NCBI GenBank assembly: GCA_902777015.1
Contig: CACYSA010000009.1
Span: 1 to 43,683, forward strand
DNA: 43,683 nucleotides
Reading direction: 5' to 3'
Source: an uncultured Erysipelotrichaceae bacterium
GTDB taxonomy: Bacteria; Bacillota_I; Bacilli_A; RFN20; CAG-826
The notes under the pieces are model-generated. The model had not been told where the DNA came from. It saw nothing but the letters and a program-made list of their open reading frames with translations, and did no database searches. The position numbers were made by a program, and so were the translations under genes. Positions 16,719 to 25,815 of this stretch are shown in pieces; position 1 is the first letter of the stretch, and each line of letters opens with the position of its first letter.

Positions 16719-19109
16719 TTATTCTTGAGTTACTTTTGTTTCTTTCTTTTTGTTAAGTATTAACATAATCGCAATACCGATACCTGCACCAACAACTGCA
16801 CCAATACCTGCAAATAAGAAGCCGGTACCAGCTGAGAAGTTAGATGCTGATAAAGAAGCACTCTTTAATACTGATTCATCAACTTGGAAATATACATATG
16901 TACCTTTAGGCGTGTCGTTATAACAATAATGTTTATCAGTTAAATTAAGAGTGTCACCACCAAACATATGGATACCTCTTTCATAACCTGTTGGTAAATT
17001 AGAATTACCAGTTACAACTTTAAGAGAATCCGCTAAAATTGGAGCTTGACCTTCATATTTCACGTAATAAAGGGCTAACCACTGTCTACCGACATCTCCG
17101 TTTAAATCAGCGAAGTTTTGAAGTTGCTCATAATAAGGAGCATCACTCTTACGATTACATTCTGCTACTCGATAATAAGCAGTATCATTTCTTTTGAGTA
17201 TTGTCACTCCATTAATAGTTTCTGAAACCTCAGCTTTTTCAACCATGTATTTAGGAATAGGTGTGTAATCGACATTATAGTAGGCATTTAATTCTTGCAC
17301 TGTGGTAATAATGGAATAAATTGCTAAAGCGGTCATGGCCACTGTAAAAGCAGCACCAAGATAAGCGCAAAATTTAGATTTGGCTGAGTAATTTGCTACA
17401 GTATCCCTATAATCATCTGCGTCTTCAAGAATAGTCTTTGCAGCTCTTGATCCGACTACTTTTTTCATTCCGTCATAATATTCATCATATTTTATTTTAA
17501 AATATTCTGGATTAGACTCTGCATATTTTTCAATTTTATCCGGCCATTTAGCAATATATCCTTTAATATAATGTAAATCATTTTTGACATGGTTAAAGTA
17601 ACCAAACATTCCCCATGAAGCAAGCATTCCAGCGGTTGCGATTGTTGTCGCTCCCCAAAGAATCCAAGTATTTGTGCTTAAAGGAGAATCACTAACTGCG
17701 TCGTTTTTCATTGCTTCCGCACGCAACGCTTCACTAGTCAAAGCTACTTTACCCGTTGTGAAAATTTCTCTGTTAACTCCTTCATAAATTGAGGCAGGTT
17801 CAGCATCACCTAAATCATTACCTTCGTAATTTGTGGCATCAGCAGTCGCGATAGTAACTAAATCTTGAATAGATAAGAAATCTAGACCTGCGATTTGACC
17901 AGCAGATAAAGAGGCAACGATTGGATATAAATCTCTAATCCCATCGCCATTAAATACACTTGCATCTTGAGCGAAAAATTCAGCAAGAGTTGCACCATCA
18001 TCGAAATCATAATCGACTTCATCCATGCGTTCTTTTGCAGCGACTAATTCAAGATCTAATACGCGGCTTGCTAATTCATCTCCTGTTTTTACACTTGTAA
18101 CAACAGCGTTGTTATTTTTCTCATAATTTTTGCTATTTTCATCGAATTGATCAATCGTTTCAAATTGTTCATCATATTCGTGTTCGCCATAATTCGCTAA
18201 AGAGTTTGCCTTATCATCATAGTCGTTAAGAGCCTCTGAGAATGTATCCCATTTTTCTAATAATTTCTTAGCGTCATCACCATACATTCTGTCTAATGTA
18301 GCATCTACTTCAGTGATATCAACACCGTTATCTTCTAACTCTTGTTTTAAATCATCCAATGTATTATCTTCTAATCTATCAATCCAGCTTTTTTCATCTG
18401 TATCAGTAGCTTTAGTAAGGAATGTTTCCATTGATAAAGTAGCTTTACCATTGGCTTGCATGAGGATAGTTAAAATATCAGCATGGTTCTTTTTCTCTTC
18501 ATCGCTTAAAGCGGCATAAGCAGCATCACCAAGTTCGTATTTAGTTTCATTTGCTAATAAATCACCCATTAAACCACCTGTATCATCATCAGTTAGATTG
18601 TTAAGCATGGATTTCATATATTGAGCACGAGCTTTATTAGATGCATAAGGAGAATTAAGATTATCCCTATATTCTTGTAAAGTGACTATGAATCTTTCAA
18701 CGAAAGGAATTATTTGAACTTTTAATTTGTTTTCCATTAATTCTTCATAGTCTTTAATAGAATAGCCGCCTCTCATATTCATGACTGCTAAATCAGTGAT
18801 AGCTTCTTTAGCATCAGTGGTTGTCTTATATCCTAGATAAACAATCTTTTGACCTCTACCCATTGTTGGATCTTTAGAGCCGGCTTCATAGTTCAAATCG
18901 GCATACTTTCCATCTTTAGAAAGGATAGTATAACCACCAGAAAGAAGTTCGCTTTTTGCTTCATCTTCGGTTTTACCGATACCCACTCTAACTTCGGAAA
19001 TATACCTTGTTTCGCCTGCTGCCATTGCTGGAGCGTAACGAGCTGGAATAGAAACTCCTAAAGCTACCACCATAGCGGCAATTGTTAATTTAGAAAAGAT
19101 TTTTAACAT
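16719..19109 (-). CDS. Large surface protein, paralogue 1
   Basis: A 796-residue member of the tandem family, first of the three in transcription order. It has the shared signal peptide, an N-terminal beta-rich domain (RYISEVRVG, GYTILSKDGKYADLN, KIVYLGYKTTTD, AITDLAVMNM) and helical region (DLYPIVASLSAGQIAGLDF). Membrane segments are at about 473-495 and 576-605. The segment between them (HVKNDLHYIKGYIAKWPDK and onward) is unlike that of the other two copies. The second beta-rich domain has FADLNGDVGRQWLALYY. It ends ASNFSAG, membrane segment, NKKKETKVTQE; these last residues are the same as in paralogue 2, so gene conversion between copies is likely. AGGAGG precedes the ATG; the gap to the upstream giant gene is 28 nt. 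Confidence 0.8.
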   Translation of the reverse strand: MLKIFSKLTIAAMVVALGVSIPARYAPAMAAGETRYISEVRVGIGKTEDEAKSELLSGGYTILSKDGKYADLNYEAGSKDPTMGRGQKIVYLGYKTTTDAKEAITDLAVMNMRGGYSIKDYEELMENKLKVQIIPFVERFIVTLQEYRDNLNSPYASNKARAQYMKSMLNNLTDDDTGGLMGDLLANETKYELGDAAYAALSDEEKKNHADILTILMQANGKATLSMETFLTKATDTDEKSWIDRLEDNTLDDLKQELEDNGVDITEVDATLDRMYGDDAKKLLEKWDTFSEALNDYDDKANSLANYGEHEYDEQFETIDQFDENSKNYEKNNNAVVTSVKTGDELASRVLDLELVAAKERMDEVDYDFDDGATLAEFFAQDASVFNGDGIRDLYPIVASLSAGQIAGLDFLSIQDLVTIATADATNYEGNDLGDAEPASIYEGVNREIFTTGKVALTSEALRAEAMKNDAVSDSPLSTNTWILWGATTIATAGMLASWGMFGYFNHVKNDLHYIKGYIAKWPDKIEKYAESNPEYFKIKYDEYYDGMKKVVGSRAAKTILEDADDYRDTVANYSAKSKFCAYLGAAFTVAMTALAIYSIITTVQELNAYYNVDYTPIPKYMVEKAEVSETINGVTILKRNDTAYYRVAECNRKSDAPYYEQLQNFADLNGDVGRQWLALYYVKYEGQAPILADSLKVVTGNSNLPTGYERGIHMFGGDTLNLTDKHYCYNDTPKGTYVYFQVDESVLKSASLSASNFSAGTGFLFAGIGAVVGAGIGIAIMLILNKKKETKVTQE

Positions 19110-19137
19110 GATTAATTCCTCCTAAAGCCTATTACAA

Positions 19138-22100
19138 CTAAGCTCTTCTCGAACTTCTTTTTCGAATTTCACTATATTCATTATTAAGATAAATATTGAA
19201 GTCGTCGATACGACCGTGGCATAAATCTTCGTATGAACGATAGCCACCAAAATTGTCGAATAAGTTAAAGTGATATTGTGCATTAACTTGTAATTTATTT
19301 GCTGCGGTGTTGCTATTACTAGTCACACGATGAATCGTTCCAACAGTCATGGATTCAGAAACGAAACCACCTGTGATTTCGCCCCATGACTTAGCACTAC
19401 CATCTTCACGTTGAATGAAAGCAGTAATTCTATTATCAGTTGGAACATGATCATCATCGAATTTCACAATTCCAGCGTTAAAATCAACAACGGTTCTGAA
19501 ATCGATGCTCGTAATATACTCCCATCTATAAATATTACTTTCTCCATCGCCTTCAACACTTGCGTCTTTTAGATAAGGCACTCTATCATATCTCGCAAAG
19601 GCAATCTTTGTGATTGGAGCGGTGAATATATCGGCAGGATCGTTTGATTTGATTTGAGATGAATCTAGACCAATTTTGCTATTATACGAAGTAGCAACTG
19701 CTGTAGAAGTATAGTACATATAGATTTCTGGTCCTTGCGTACCTGCATTCAAATTAATATTAGATACAGGCGCATAATGTATTTGATATCTTTCAGAATT
19801 GATACCTTCTGGATGGAAAGGTTCTCCAATCGTACAAACGATATCATAAACAGCACCTTGTTGTTGTTTTTTAAGTTCTGCTTCTCGAGCGGATTCAGTA
19901 GGTTGCATCTTGACCTTATCGTAATCAATCGTGTAACCTCGATAGCCGAAATAAACATATTTGCCACCAGAATCAACGTTTAAATCCATATCGCAGAATT
20001 CTGTACAGCCTTGCTCTAATAATGAGAGCATTGCCTCTTTTTTACTATTTCCTTCAGCGATATATAGTTTATTGAAATAAGTATTATTGCCATGTTCATA
20101 AGCAGCATGGATAAAGGCATTTAGATTACCATTGCCGTACATTTCTGCTGGTTCGGTAATAACTTTCTTACCGCCTTCATATGTGACAACATCTTCTTTA
20201 TCACAACAAAGGACAGTCGCTTGTCCAGAAGTAAATGGATCACTACTAATTGATAATTCTGTTAATGGTTTACCTGGATTAGCACCTTTATTGTAAGTGT
20301 AATAGAGATAATAACTCTCATATTCCATCTTACCCTTTTTAGGATCGTTTCCATCTTTATCATTTTTCACAATTCTTAAAGGAGTTGTATTACTAGCACA
20401 GTAATACGTCATACCTTGAATTTGAATTTGTTCAGGAACGGCTTTTTCATTACTCTTAAAGAGTAATAATCCTGTCACAGCATCTTGCTCTTTATCAGTA
20501 CGGGCTACTGAGATATAAGATGCATATTGATATTTATTGGCGGGTTCTAATTTTGATATCCCGTCTTTATTAGAGTAGTTAGTCCATTGATATTCTTTAG
20601 TAATACCCATGTTATAGACAATAACTTCGCCAGAACCAGCTTGACTGGCAATCATCATTGCTTGATGGTCAGTAGATTTACTTAATTCTTCATATTCATC
20701 ATCAGCTTTTTTCTGACTTGTTGGGGTGTAATCTTCTTTACAGTAAGAACCAACAAATACACGAGAAATATATTTACCTTTAATAATTTCTTTTCTTAAA
20801 TAAATATATTTTGTTGTGGATGCTTTCCAAACATCGTCATCATCGTCATCATAATAAATATCAGAATAGGCGATATTGTAGGCTTTTAATGAATATGGGT
20901 TTTTCATTTCTTGAATAGAAACAAAGTCACCAGTGCATTCTTGGCCGTTTAAAGTCTTTTCACCACTGACATCAAATGAAATTGTGTTATCTTCGAGTTT
21001 ACCTGAATGTGAATTAGAAGAAATAATCACATCATCAAGAGTTAATGGGTTTTTGCCTTTTGTATAACCTGCGACATATAAACCAGTTGGCAAAAGATTT
21101 AACATTTTATAACCAAAATCAATGCCTTCAGGAAGGTCTCTAGTGTGTATATCATCAAAAAGTTCAGTAGTCAGCAAACGTTGGTTGATATATGCGTTTT
21201 GAGGTAGATATCCTCTAGAGGCAAAATTGCCTCCTACACCTTGATGAGCAAGAACGCTTGCTGCTACATAATTGATATTAGCTTCGGCAGAACCGGCTTT
21301 TTTATCAGAATAAGTCGACGCTTTAGAAAGTGTATAAGGTAAAGTTTCAACATAAGGTGAAGTCTGATATATAGCCATATCGTATAAAGCGCGATAAGGA
21401 TTGTAACTATATGTATAACAAATATACATATATTTTTGTGAGCTATGAGTATCATGATCGTTCGCTCTACTTGATGAAGCAAGGTTATCAGATATTACCT
21501 CAGTATTTGGTACCTTTTTCACTTCATTAACAAGATCTCTCATGTATGATTTGAGTTTAATTGGGTAACTACCTCCTGACAAATCAGTATCAAAACCATG
21601 GAGGAAGTAGATACCAGAAAGATATTTTGTACCACTTGTATATTTCACTTCTGGTTCAAAATAGATAAGGGTTTTGGTATGACTCCATGAATTAGAATTG
21701 TTATACATTCTGATACCAATAGTAGAGAAAAGACCACTTGAAATATAAACAGTATTGAAATCATATGGCGCACCAGAGAAGGTTGTGACTGGTTCCCAAC
21801 CAGCTTTTGCTTCACTATAATCGGTGACAATATGTAGTTTTCCTTCTTCGATTGGAGTACCCGCTTTAGCGCTCTTAGTGACATATAGTCCAGTTAAATT
21901 ACCAGGACAGTCTTCATCTTCTTCACTAGTATTAGCTTTATAGCCAAGCACTCCAGCACAACCATAGCTTATATCACCAAAATTAGGAGTAGCATCAGGT
22001 AAGAATGTTGCCACTCTTATATCACGAATTGCATCATTAGGATCGGTTGTGAGTTGATAGCCAATATAAGTGTAATATGTCTCATCATCACTAAAATAAT

Positions 22101-24243
22101 GTGCACTACCTGTAGTACTTGGAGAAGGAGTAAGATTACGGTCTAAAATGTAATAACCTTTAACAGTTATTCTATCTTTAGCTTCGGCTTCTGTTTTACC
22201 AGTTCTAACAATAATATCTCCATAATATTGTTTACCAGTCATTGTTGGAGTATAGCCTTCTGGAGCTTCCACCATTTCATTGTTGAGAGATTTAGCAGTA
22301 TGGTAATGGATATAGATGCCATTCACATCATCGTTCTTAGCAAATGTGTTGCAGTTACCTGGGCTGACTTCACCAAAGAAATTGACTGAACTGTAGCCAT
22401 TTTGCTTTTCACTATTTCCATAGACAATATTAAAGATTTTATTTTCATCATCAGCGATAATTGGACTACCAACACGGGTATCTTTTGTCGTATACATACA
22501 AACCCAACCCTTTTGTCCTTCGTAGCCGTTTAAATCGCCGATTTTTCCTTTATTGTTTCTAACAGCTTTATATTTGATGTTAGCGTTACCACTACTAGTT
22601 GTAGGGGCATCAACAACATAATCGGGCATATCTGTATATTCTTTTGGTTTGCTCTTTTCAATCATGTTGATAATCCATCTACACAAATAGTAAACAACCG
22701 TGAATACTAAGATTAATAAACCAAGGAACATACATACTTGTCCTAAAACTGAACCAATAGTGGTTAATACACCAATAACACTAGATAATGTAGACGCCAC
22801 TGCTGCTGAAGCGAATTTAGCAATGATGGTTAATAGACCAACTAAAGCGTATTTACCAATAATAAAGGAAACAACAGTTAAGGCACTTGAAGCAATACCA
22901 ACCCACTTCAAAACTCTTTCAACTGTCTCATGTCCTTCGTTAGATGTATCTTTTTCTAAAGCAGTTTGCGCTGCATTCTTTCTAATCGCATCAGAAGTAT
23001 ACGCCACTTTTGCGTTTTCAAAATCTGGATCAGCATTTAGCCAAATAGAATAAACATCATTTTCTGTCATGATTCTTAGTTTTTCTTTGGCTTTAGCTAA
23101 TAATTCATTAAATTGAGGAGAACGCTCATTTTTACTAAGGTTAGATGCAGCACCGACTAAGCCTGAATACATCGTCATTTTACACTGAGCATAGCTCATG
23201 GAATCGATGATTGGATAAATCGACTTAAGGTCAACTGCATCTTTGGTAGTTTTACCTAAGTTAAAAATATATTCGCCTAAAGGCATAGCGTCAGTAGCCT
23301 GGTATTCATTTAATTTTTCATAAATATCAATATATAAAGAATCGGTTTCATCATTTTCAACCGTTTCAACATTTTCCACGTATTCTTCAACACTTCCTTC
23401 CGCAGTAATTTCTTTGCCGCTATAACGTTGCAAAGCATTATCAACATTAGATGCGAATTCTTGGAATTGTTTATGTAATCCTTGAGCGGAATCATCATAT
23501 TGTTTACGAAGATCATCTTCTTCATCTTCGCTTAAGTCATCTTCAATGATGTCCCATAATGGGCTATCTATAACTTTAGCGGCCCAGCTATTATCTTCAC
23601 CAGCTTCTTCAGCGTCTTTATCATATGGGGCTAAACCAGCAGAAAGATAACTAATAACTGAATTTAATGTGGAAGAGCTAGCTTGAACGATAAATCTAGC
23701 GTAGAAATCTTTTGTGCCTTTACCAGCGAGTAAGAAATCACCGAATTTTTGATTGCCTTCTTCCGGAACAACAATCATATTCATACCGTTATAAGCATCG
23801 ATAGCTTTTGGACTTTCATCCGAGAAATTAGAAACAAACTCAATAGAAGCGGCTTCTAATGTTTCTGCTAATTCGGTTTGCTGTTTCATGTATTCTTGTT
23901 GCATCGAGGCTTTATCTTTAATTTCATAGCCGCGGTCCATAGCAAGAATTCTTATTTCATAAATCGCTTCTTTTTCATTTAATGTGGTTTTATAACCCAA
24001 ATAAACAGGTTTTTTACCTGTACCAGAGTTAACATCTTTACTAATAAATGTATAACCATCGTTTGTACATTCTGTTCTCGCTGCTTCTTCATTATCAGCT
24101 TCATACATCTTAACTTCTGATAAATAGACAGTTTGGTCTTGAGCAAGAACTGGTTTATATCTATTAGGGTTCGCGCTATCTATAAAGAGAAATAAGGATA
24201 ATATAAAGCAAATTATGCCAGTTAAACTAAAACGTTTTTTCAT
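19138..24243 (-). CDS. Giant secreted/membrane protein with repeated MABP-like beta-rich domains
   Basis: A 1701-residue protein. The ATG at 24243 is chosen because AGAGGAGG is 9 nt upstream; the in-frame ATG three codons earlier directly abuts that site. A hydrophobic signal segment (FSLTGIICFILSLFLFI) is followed by a beta-rich domain (VYLSEVKMYEAD, GYTFISKD, KKPVYLGYKTTLN, AIYEIRILAM), an acidic helical region with SIYPIIDSMSYAQ, and a hydrophobic cluster of three to four membrane segments (about 431-531). A domain matching the C-terminal part of the three paralogues comes next (EYTDMPDYVV, GDLNGYEGQKGW). About 1000 residues of further beta-rich units follow, e.g. DIIVRTGKTEAEAKDRI..GYYILDRNL..YIGYQLTTDPNDAIRDIRV. 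There is a run of six Asp at about 1130. The end is basic (RKRSSRRA) with no membrane anchor. Confidence 0.75.
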   Translation of the reverse strand: MKKRFSLTGIICFILSLFLFIDSANPNRYKPVLAQDQTVYLSEVKMYEADNEEAARTECTNDGYTFISKDVNSGTGKKPVYLGYKTTLNEKEAIYEIRILAMDRGYEIKDKASMQQEYMKQQTELAETLEAASIEFVSNFSDESPKAIDAYNGMNMIVVPEEGNQKFGDFLLAGKGTKDFYARFIVQASSSTLNSVISYLSAGLAPYDKDAEEAGEDNSWAAKVIDSPLWDIIEDDLSEDEEDDLRKQYDDSAQGLHKQFQEFASNVDNALQRYSGKEITAEGSVEEYVENVETVENDETDSLYIDIYEKLNEYQATDAMPLGEYIFNLGKTTKDAVDLKSIYPIIDSMSYAQCKMTMYSGLVGAASNLSKNERSPQFNELLAKAKEKLRIMTENDVYSIWLNADPDFENAKVAYTSDAIRKNAAQTALEKDTSNEGHETVERVLKWVGIASSALTVVSFIIGKYALVGLLTIIAKFASAAVASTLSSVIGVLTTIGSVLGQVCMFLGLLILVFTVVYYLCRWIINMIEKSKPKEYTDMPDYVVDAPTTSSGNANIKYKAVRNNKGKIGDLNGYEGQKGWVCMYTTKDTRVGSPIIADDENKIFNIVYGNSEKQNGYSSVNFFGEVSPGNCNTFAKNDDVNGIYIHYHTAKSLNNEMVEAPEGYTPTMTGKQYYGDIIVRTGKTEAEAKDRITVKGYYILDRNLTPSPSTTGSAHYFSDDETYYTYIGYQLTTDPNDAIRDIRVATFLPDATPNFGDISYGCAGVLGYKANTSEEDEDCPGNLTGLYVTKSAKAGTPIEEGKLHIVTDYSEAKAGWEPVTTFSGAPYDFNTVYISSGLFSTIGIRMYNNSNSWSHTKTLIYFEPEVKYTSGTKYLSGIYFLHGFDTDLSGGSYPIKLKSYMRDLVNEVKKVPNTEVISDNLASSSRANDHDTHSSQKYMYICYTYSYNPYRALYDMAIYQTSPYVETLPYTLSKASTYSDKKAGSAEANINYVAASVLAHQGVGGNFASRGYLPQNAYINQRLLTTELFDDIHTRDLPEGIDFGYKMLNLLPTGLYVAGYTKGKNPLTLDDVIISSNSHSGKLEDNTISFDVSGEKTLNGQECTGDFVSIQEMKNPYSLKAYNIAYSDIYYDDDDDDVWKASTTKYIYLRKEIIKGKYISRVFVGSYCKEDYTPTSQKKADDEYEELSKSTDHQAMMIASQAGSGEVIVYNMGITKEYQWTNYSNKDGISKLEPANKYQYASYISVARTDKEQDAVTGLLLFKSNEKAVPEQIQIQGMTYYCASNTTPLRIVKNDKDGNDPKKGKMEYESYYLYYTYNKGANPGKPLTELSISSDPFTSGQATVLCCDKEDVVTYEGGKKVITEPAEMYGNGNLNAFIHAAYEHGNNTYFNKLYIAEGNSKKEAMLSLLEQGCTEFCDMDLNVDSGGKYVYFGYRGYTIDYDKVKMQPTESAREAELKKQQQGAVYDIVCTIGEPFHPEGINSERYQIHYAPVSNINLNAGTQGPEIYMYYTSTAVATSYNSKIGLDSSQIKSNDPADIFTAPITKIAFARYDRVPYLKDASVEGDGESNIYRWEYITSIDFRTVVDFNAGIVKFDDDHVPTDNRITAFIQREDGSAKSWGEITGGFVSESMTVGTIHRVTSNSNTAANKLQVNAQYHFNLFDNFGGYRSYEDLCHGRIDDFNIYLNNEYSEIRKRSSRRA

Positions 24244-24244
24244 C

Positions 24245-25795
24245 TTATTCATCCTCCTCTACTCCAGTATTTCCTTCTACTTTTGGTTTTTTAGCAATTT
24301 TTTTACGATAGATAATTACGAAAACTACCGCTGCTATACCAACACCACCAAGGCCAACGGATACCCAGAAAACACCATTACTGAATAATGAGGCAGTGAC
24401 CACCATTGGTGCTTCTTCTTCTTTCTCGTCGCGAATTACCAAAGAGCCACTATCTGCGTGGAAATATTGCATTTGATATTTGCTCATTTTTAAGGAAATT
24501 ACTACGTCATCAGAACTAGAGTCAGAATTAATTCCAATATATGAGCCAGCGTATAAGCCCGCACTATAAACATAAGCTTGTGAAGCTACACCTTTTTGTA
24601 GTGTGACGTTTCTAAAAGCTGAATTATTAGTGCAAGTATTATTATTGACAATGCATTTTCCTTTAAAGGTGATATCGCTTAAACTATCAACCCAAATACC
24701 ACCACCGGCGGTTTTGGCTCTATTATTATCGATTGTAACGTTAATTAAAGCGACATTATCATCATCGATAAATATCGCGCCACCTTTATCAGTGGCTTCA
24801 TTATTTCTAAAAGTGCACCCATCAAAAAGTGTCGCTGGATTATCTAAATTTGGATATTGATTAGCTTTATCTTTAGATGGGTTGTTATTGATATATAACG
24901 CTCCACCATCATCGTCGGCTTTATTGCCAGCAAAGATACAATCTCTAAAATAAATAAGAGCGTCACCAGCTAGATAAACAGCGCCACCATAATCAATGGC
25001 TTGGTTAGCAGCAAATAAGGAGTTATAGACATTGAGATATCCATTATCCACATAAATAGCGCCACCATAATCTTCACTATAGCAACTATCGAAACTGACA
25101 TTATCAATATCGACTGTGCCATTTTTCACATAAATTGCACCGCCATGGCAATTATCAGCGCTATCGATAGTTTGACAACTGTATATTCTTCCGCCTGTCA
25201 TTTTTAAAGTTGTTTTTTCTGATGATCCATCTAGATAAAAACCACCGCCATGATAGTCGGTAACACAGTCGTAGAGAGTTCCACCTTCCCAGATGACATG
25301 TGCTTCATCTTCAATATGGACTCCACCAGCGCAGTTACCACTAGCGCCACCAGTGACAACTCCACCTTGTATGCCATCATATCCTACTGAATCAGGATCG
25401 CTATCTAAAACTGTTAAAGTGGCACCTTTTTCCACAAGGAAAACACTGCCATCGCTAATCTTTTTATGATCTCTTGTGCGTTTTATATAATGACCATTGA
25501 GGTCAACAGCGAGTTTTTTATTTGGGCCAAGAGCTAATTGGCTATCGTGTTCCCAGTTATCCCCAAGGATGAGTTTTACTTCATCAGTGGAATTAGCTCT
25601 AGCAGTTGCGTCGTTCCATCCTAATCTAGGAGTATCAAATTCATAAACATTAGTATTATTAACAATAACACGTGTTTTCCCGCTAGCAGCTATAACTTGG
25701 CTAGGTGCTTTATAACCACTAAAAGCCGCAGCTCCTAAAAGGAAACTTGTGGCAAAACACGCCATTAATGTTTTGAAAGAAGTCTTTTTGTTCAT
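24245..25795 (-). CDS. Surface protein with right-handed beta-helix (GGAIY repeats)
   Basis: A 516-residue exported protein. An N-terminal signal segment (about 8-36) is followed by a lid region and then tandem units of about 25-30 residues with GGAIYVDNG, GGAVYLAGD, GGALYINNN and GGAIFIDDD, and FxxN turns such as CIFAGNKA. This is the pattern of right-handed parallel beta-helix proteins, including polymorphic-membrane-protein-like and adhesin-like proteins. No catalytic residues of a polysaccharide lyase are evident. The C-terminus has TASLFSNG, one membrane segment (about 477-497), and a basic/acidic tail. GAGGT lies 7 nt before the ATG. It is 1 nt from the giant gene, so the two are probably translationally coupled. 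Confidence 0.82.
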   Translation of the reverse strand: MNKKTSFKTLMACFATSFLLGAAAFSGYKAPSQVIAASGKTRVIVNNTNVYEFDTPRLGWNDATARANSTDEVKLILGDNWEHDSQLALGPNKKLAVDLNGHYIKRTRDHKKISDGSVFLVEKGATLTVLDSDPDSVGYDGIQGGVVTGGASGNCAGGVHIEDEAHVIWEGGTLYDCVTDYHGGGFYLDGSSEKTTLKMTGGRIYSCQTIDSADNCHGGAIYVKNGTVDIDNVSFDSCYSEDYGGAIYVDNGYLNVYNSLFAANQAIDYGGAVYLAGDALIYFRDCIFAGNKADDDGGALYINNNPSKDKANQYPNLDNPATLFDGCTFRNNEATDKGGAIFIDDDNVALINVTIDNNRAKTAGGGIWVDSLSDITFKGKCIVNNNTCTNNSAFRNVTLQKGVASQAYVYSAGLYAGSYIGINSDSSSDDVVISLKMSKYQMQYFHADSGSLVIRDEKEEEAPMVVTASLFSNGVFWVSVGLGGVGIAAVVFVIIYRKKIAKKPKVEGNTGVEEDE

Positions 25796-25815
25796 GCGCT
25801 TACCTCACTCTTTCA

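Larger units (their letters stand above)
11806..19109 (-). repeat. Tandem array of three paralogous genes, unit about 2.4 kb
   Basis: Three head-to-tail genes in one orientation, separated by 22 nt each, share near-identical 5' ends (the first 90-100 bases and the ribosome binding site region), conserved central blocks and conserved 3' ends. Divergence is concentrated between the two internal membrane segments and in part of the helical region. This pattern fits duplication followed by local divergence and exchange between copies. Confidence 0.85.

Noticed and set aside
11806-19109. The tandem paralogues as a phage tail-fibre or S-layer cassette
   Set aside because: No other phage genes, no SLH domains and no integrase are present; the signal peptide and membrane anchor do not fit phage proteins.
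20820-20860. ATC/GTC-type short repeat in the giant gene as a possible phase-variation tract
   Set aside because: It is a run of GAT/GAC codons for six Asp; changes in codon number keep the frame, so it is not an on/off switch.
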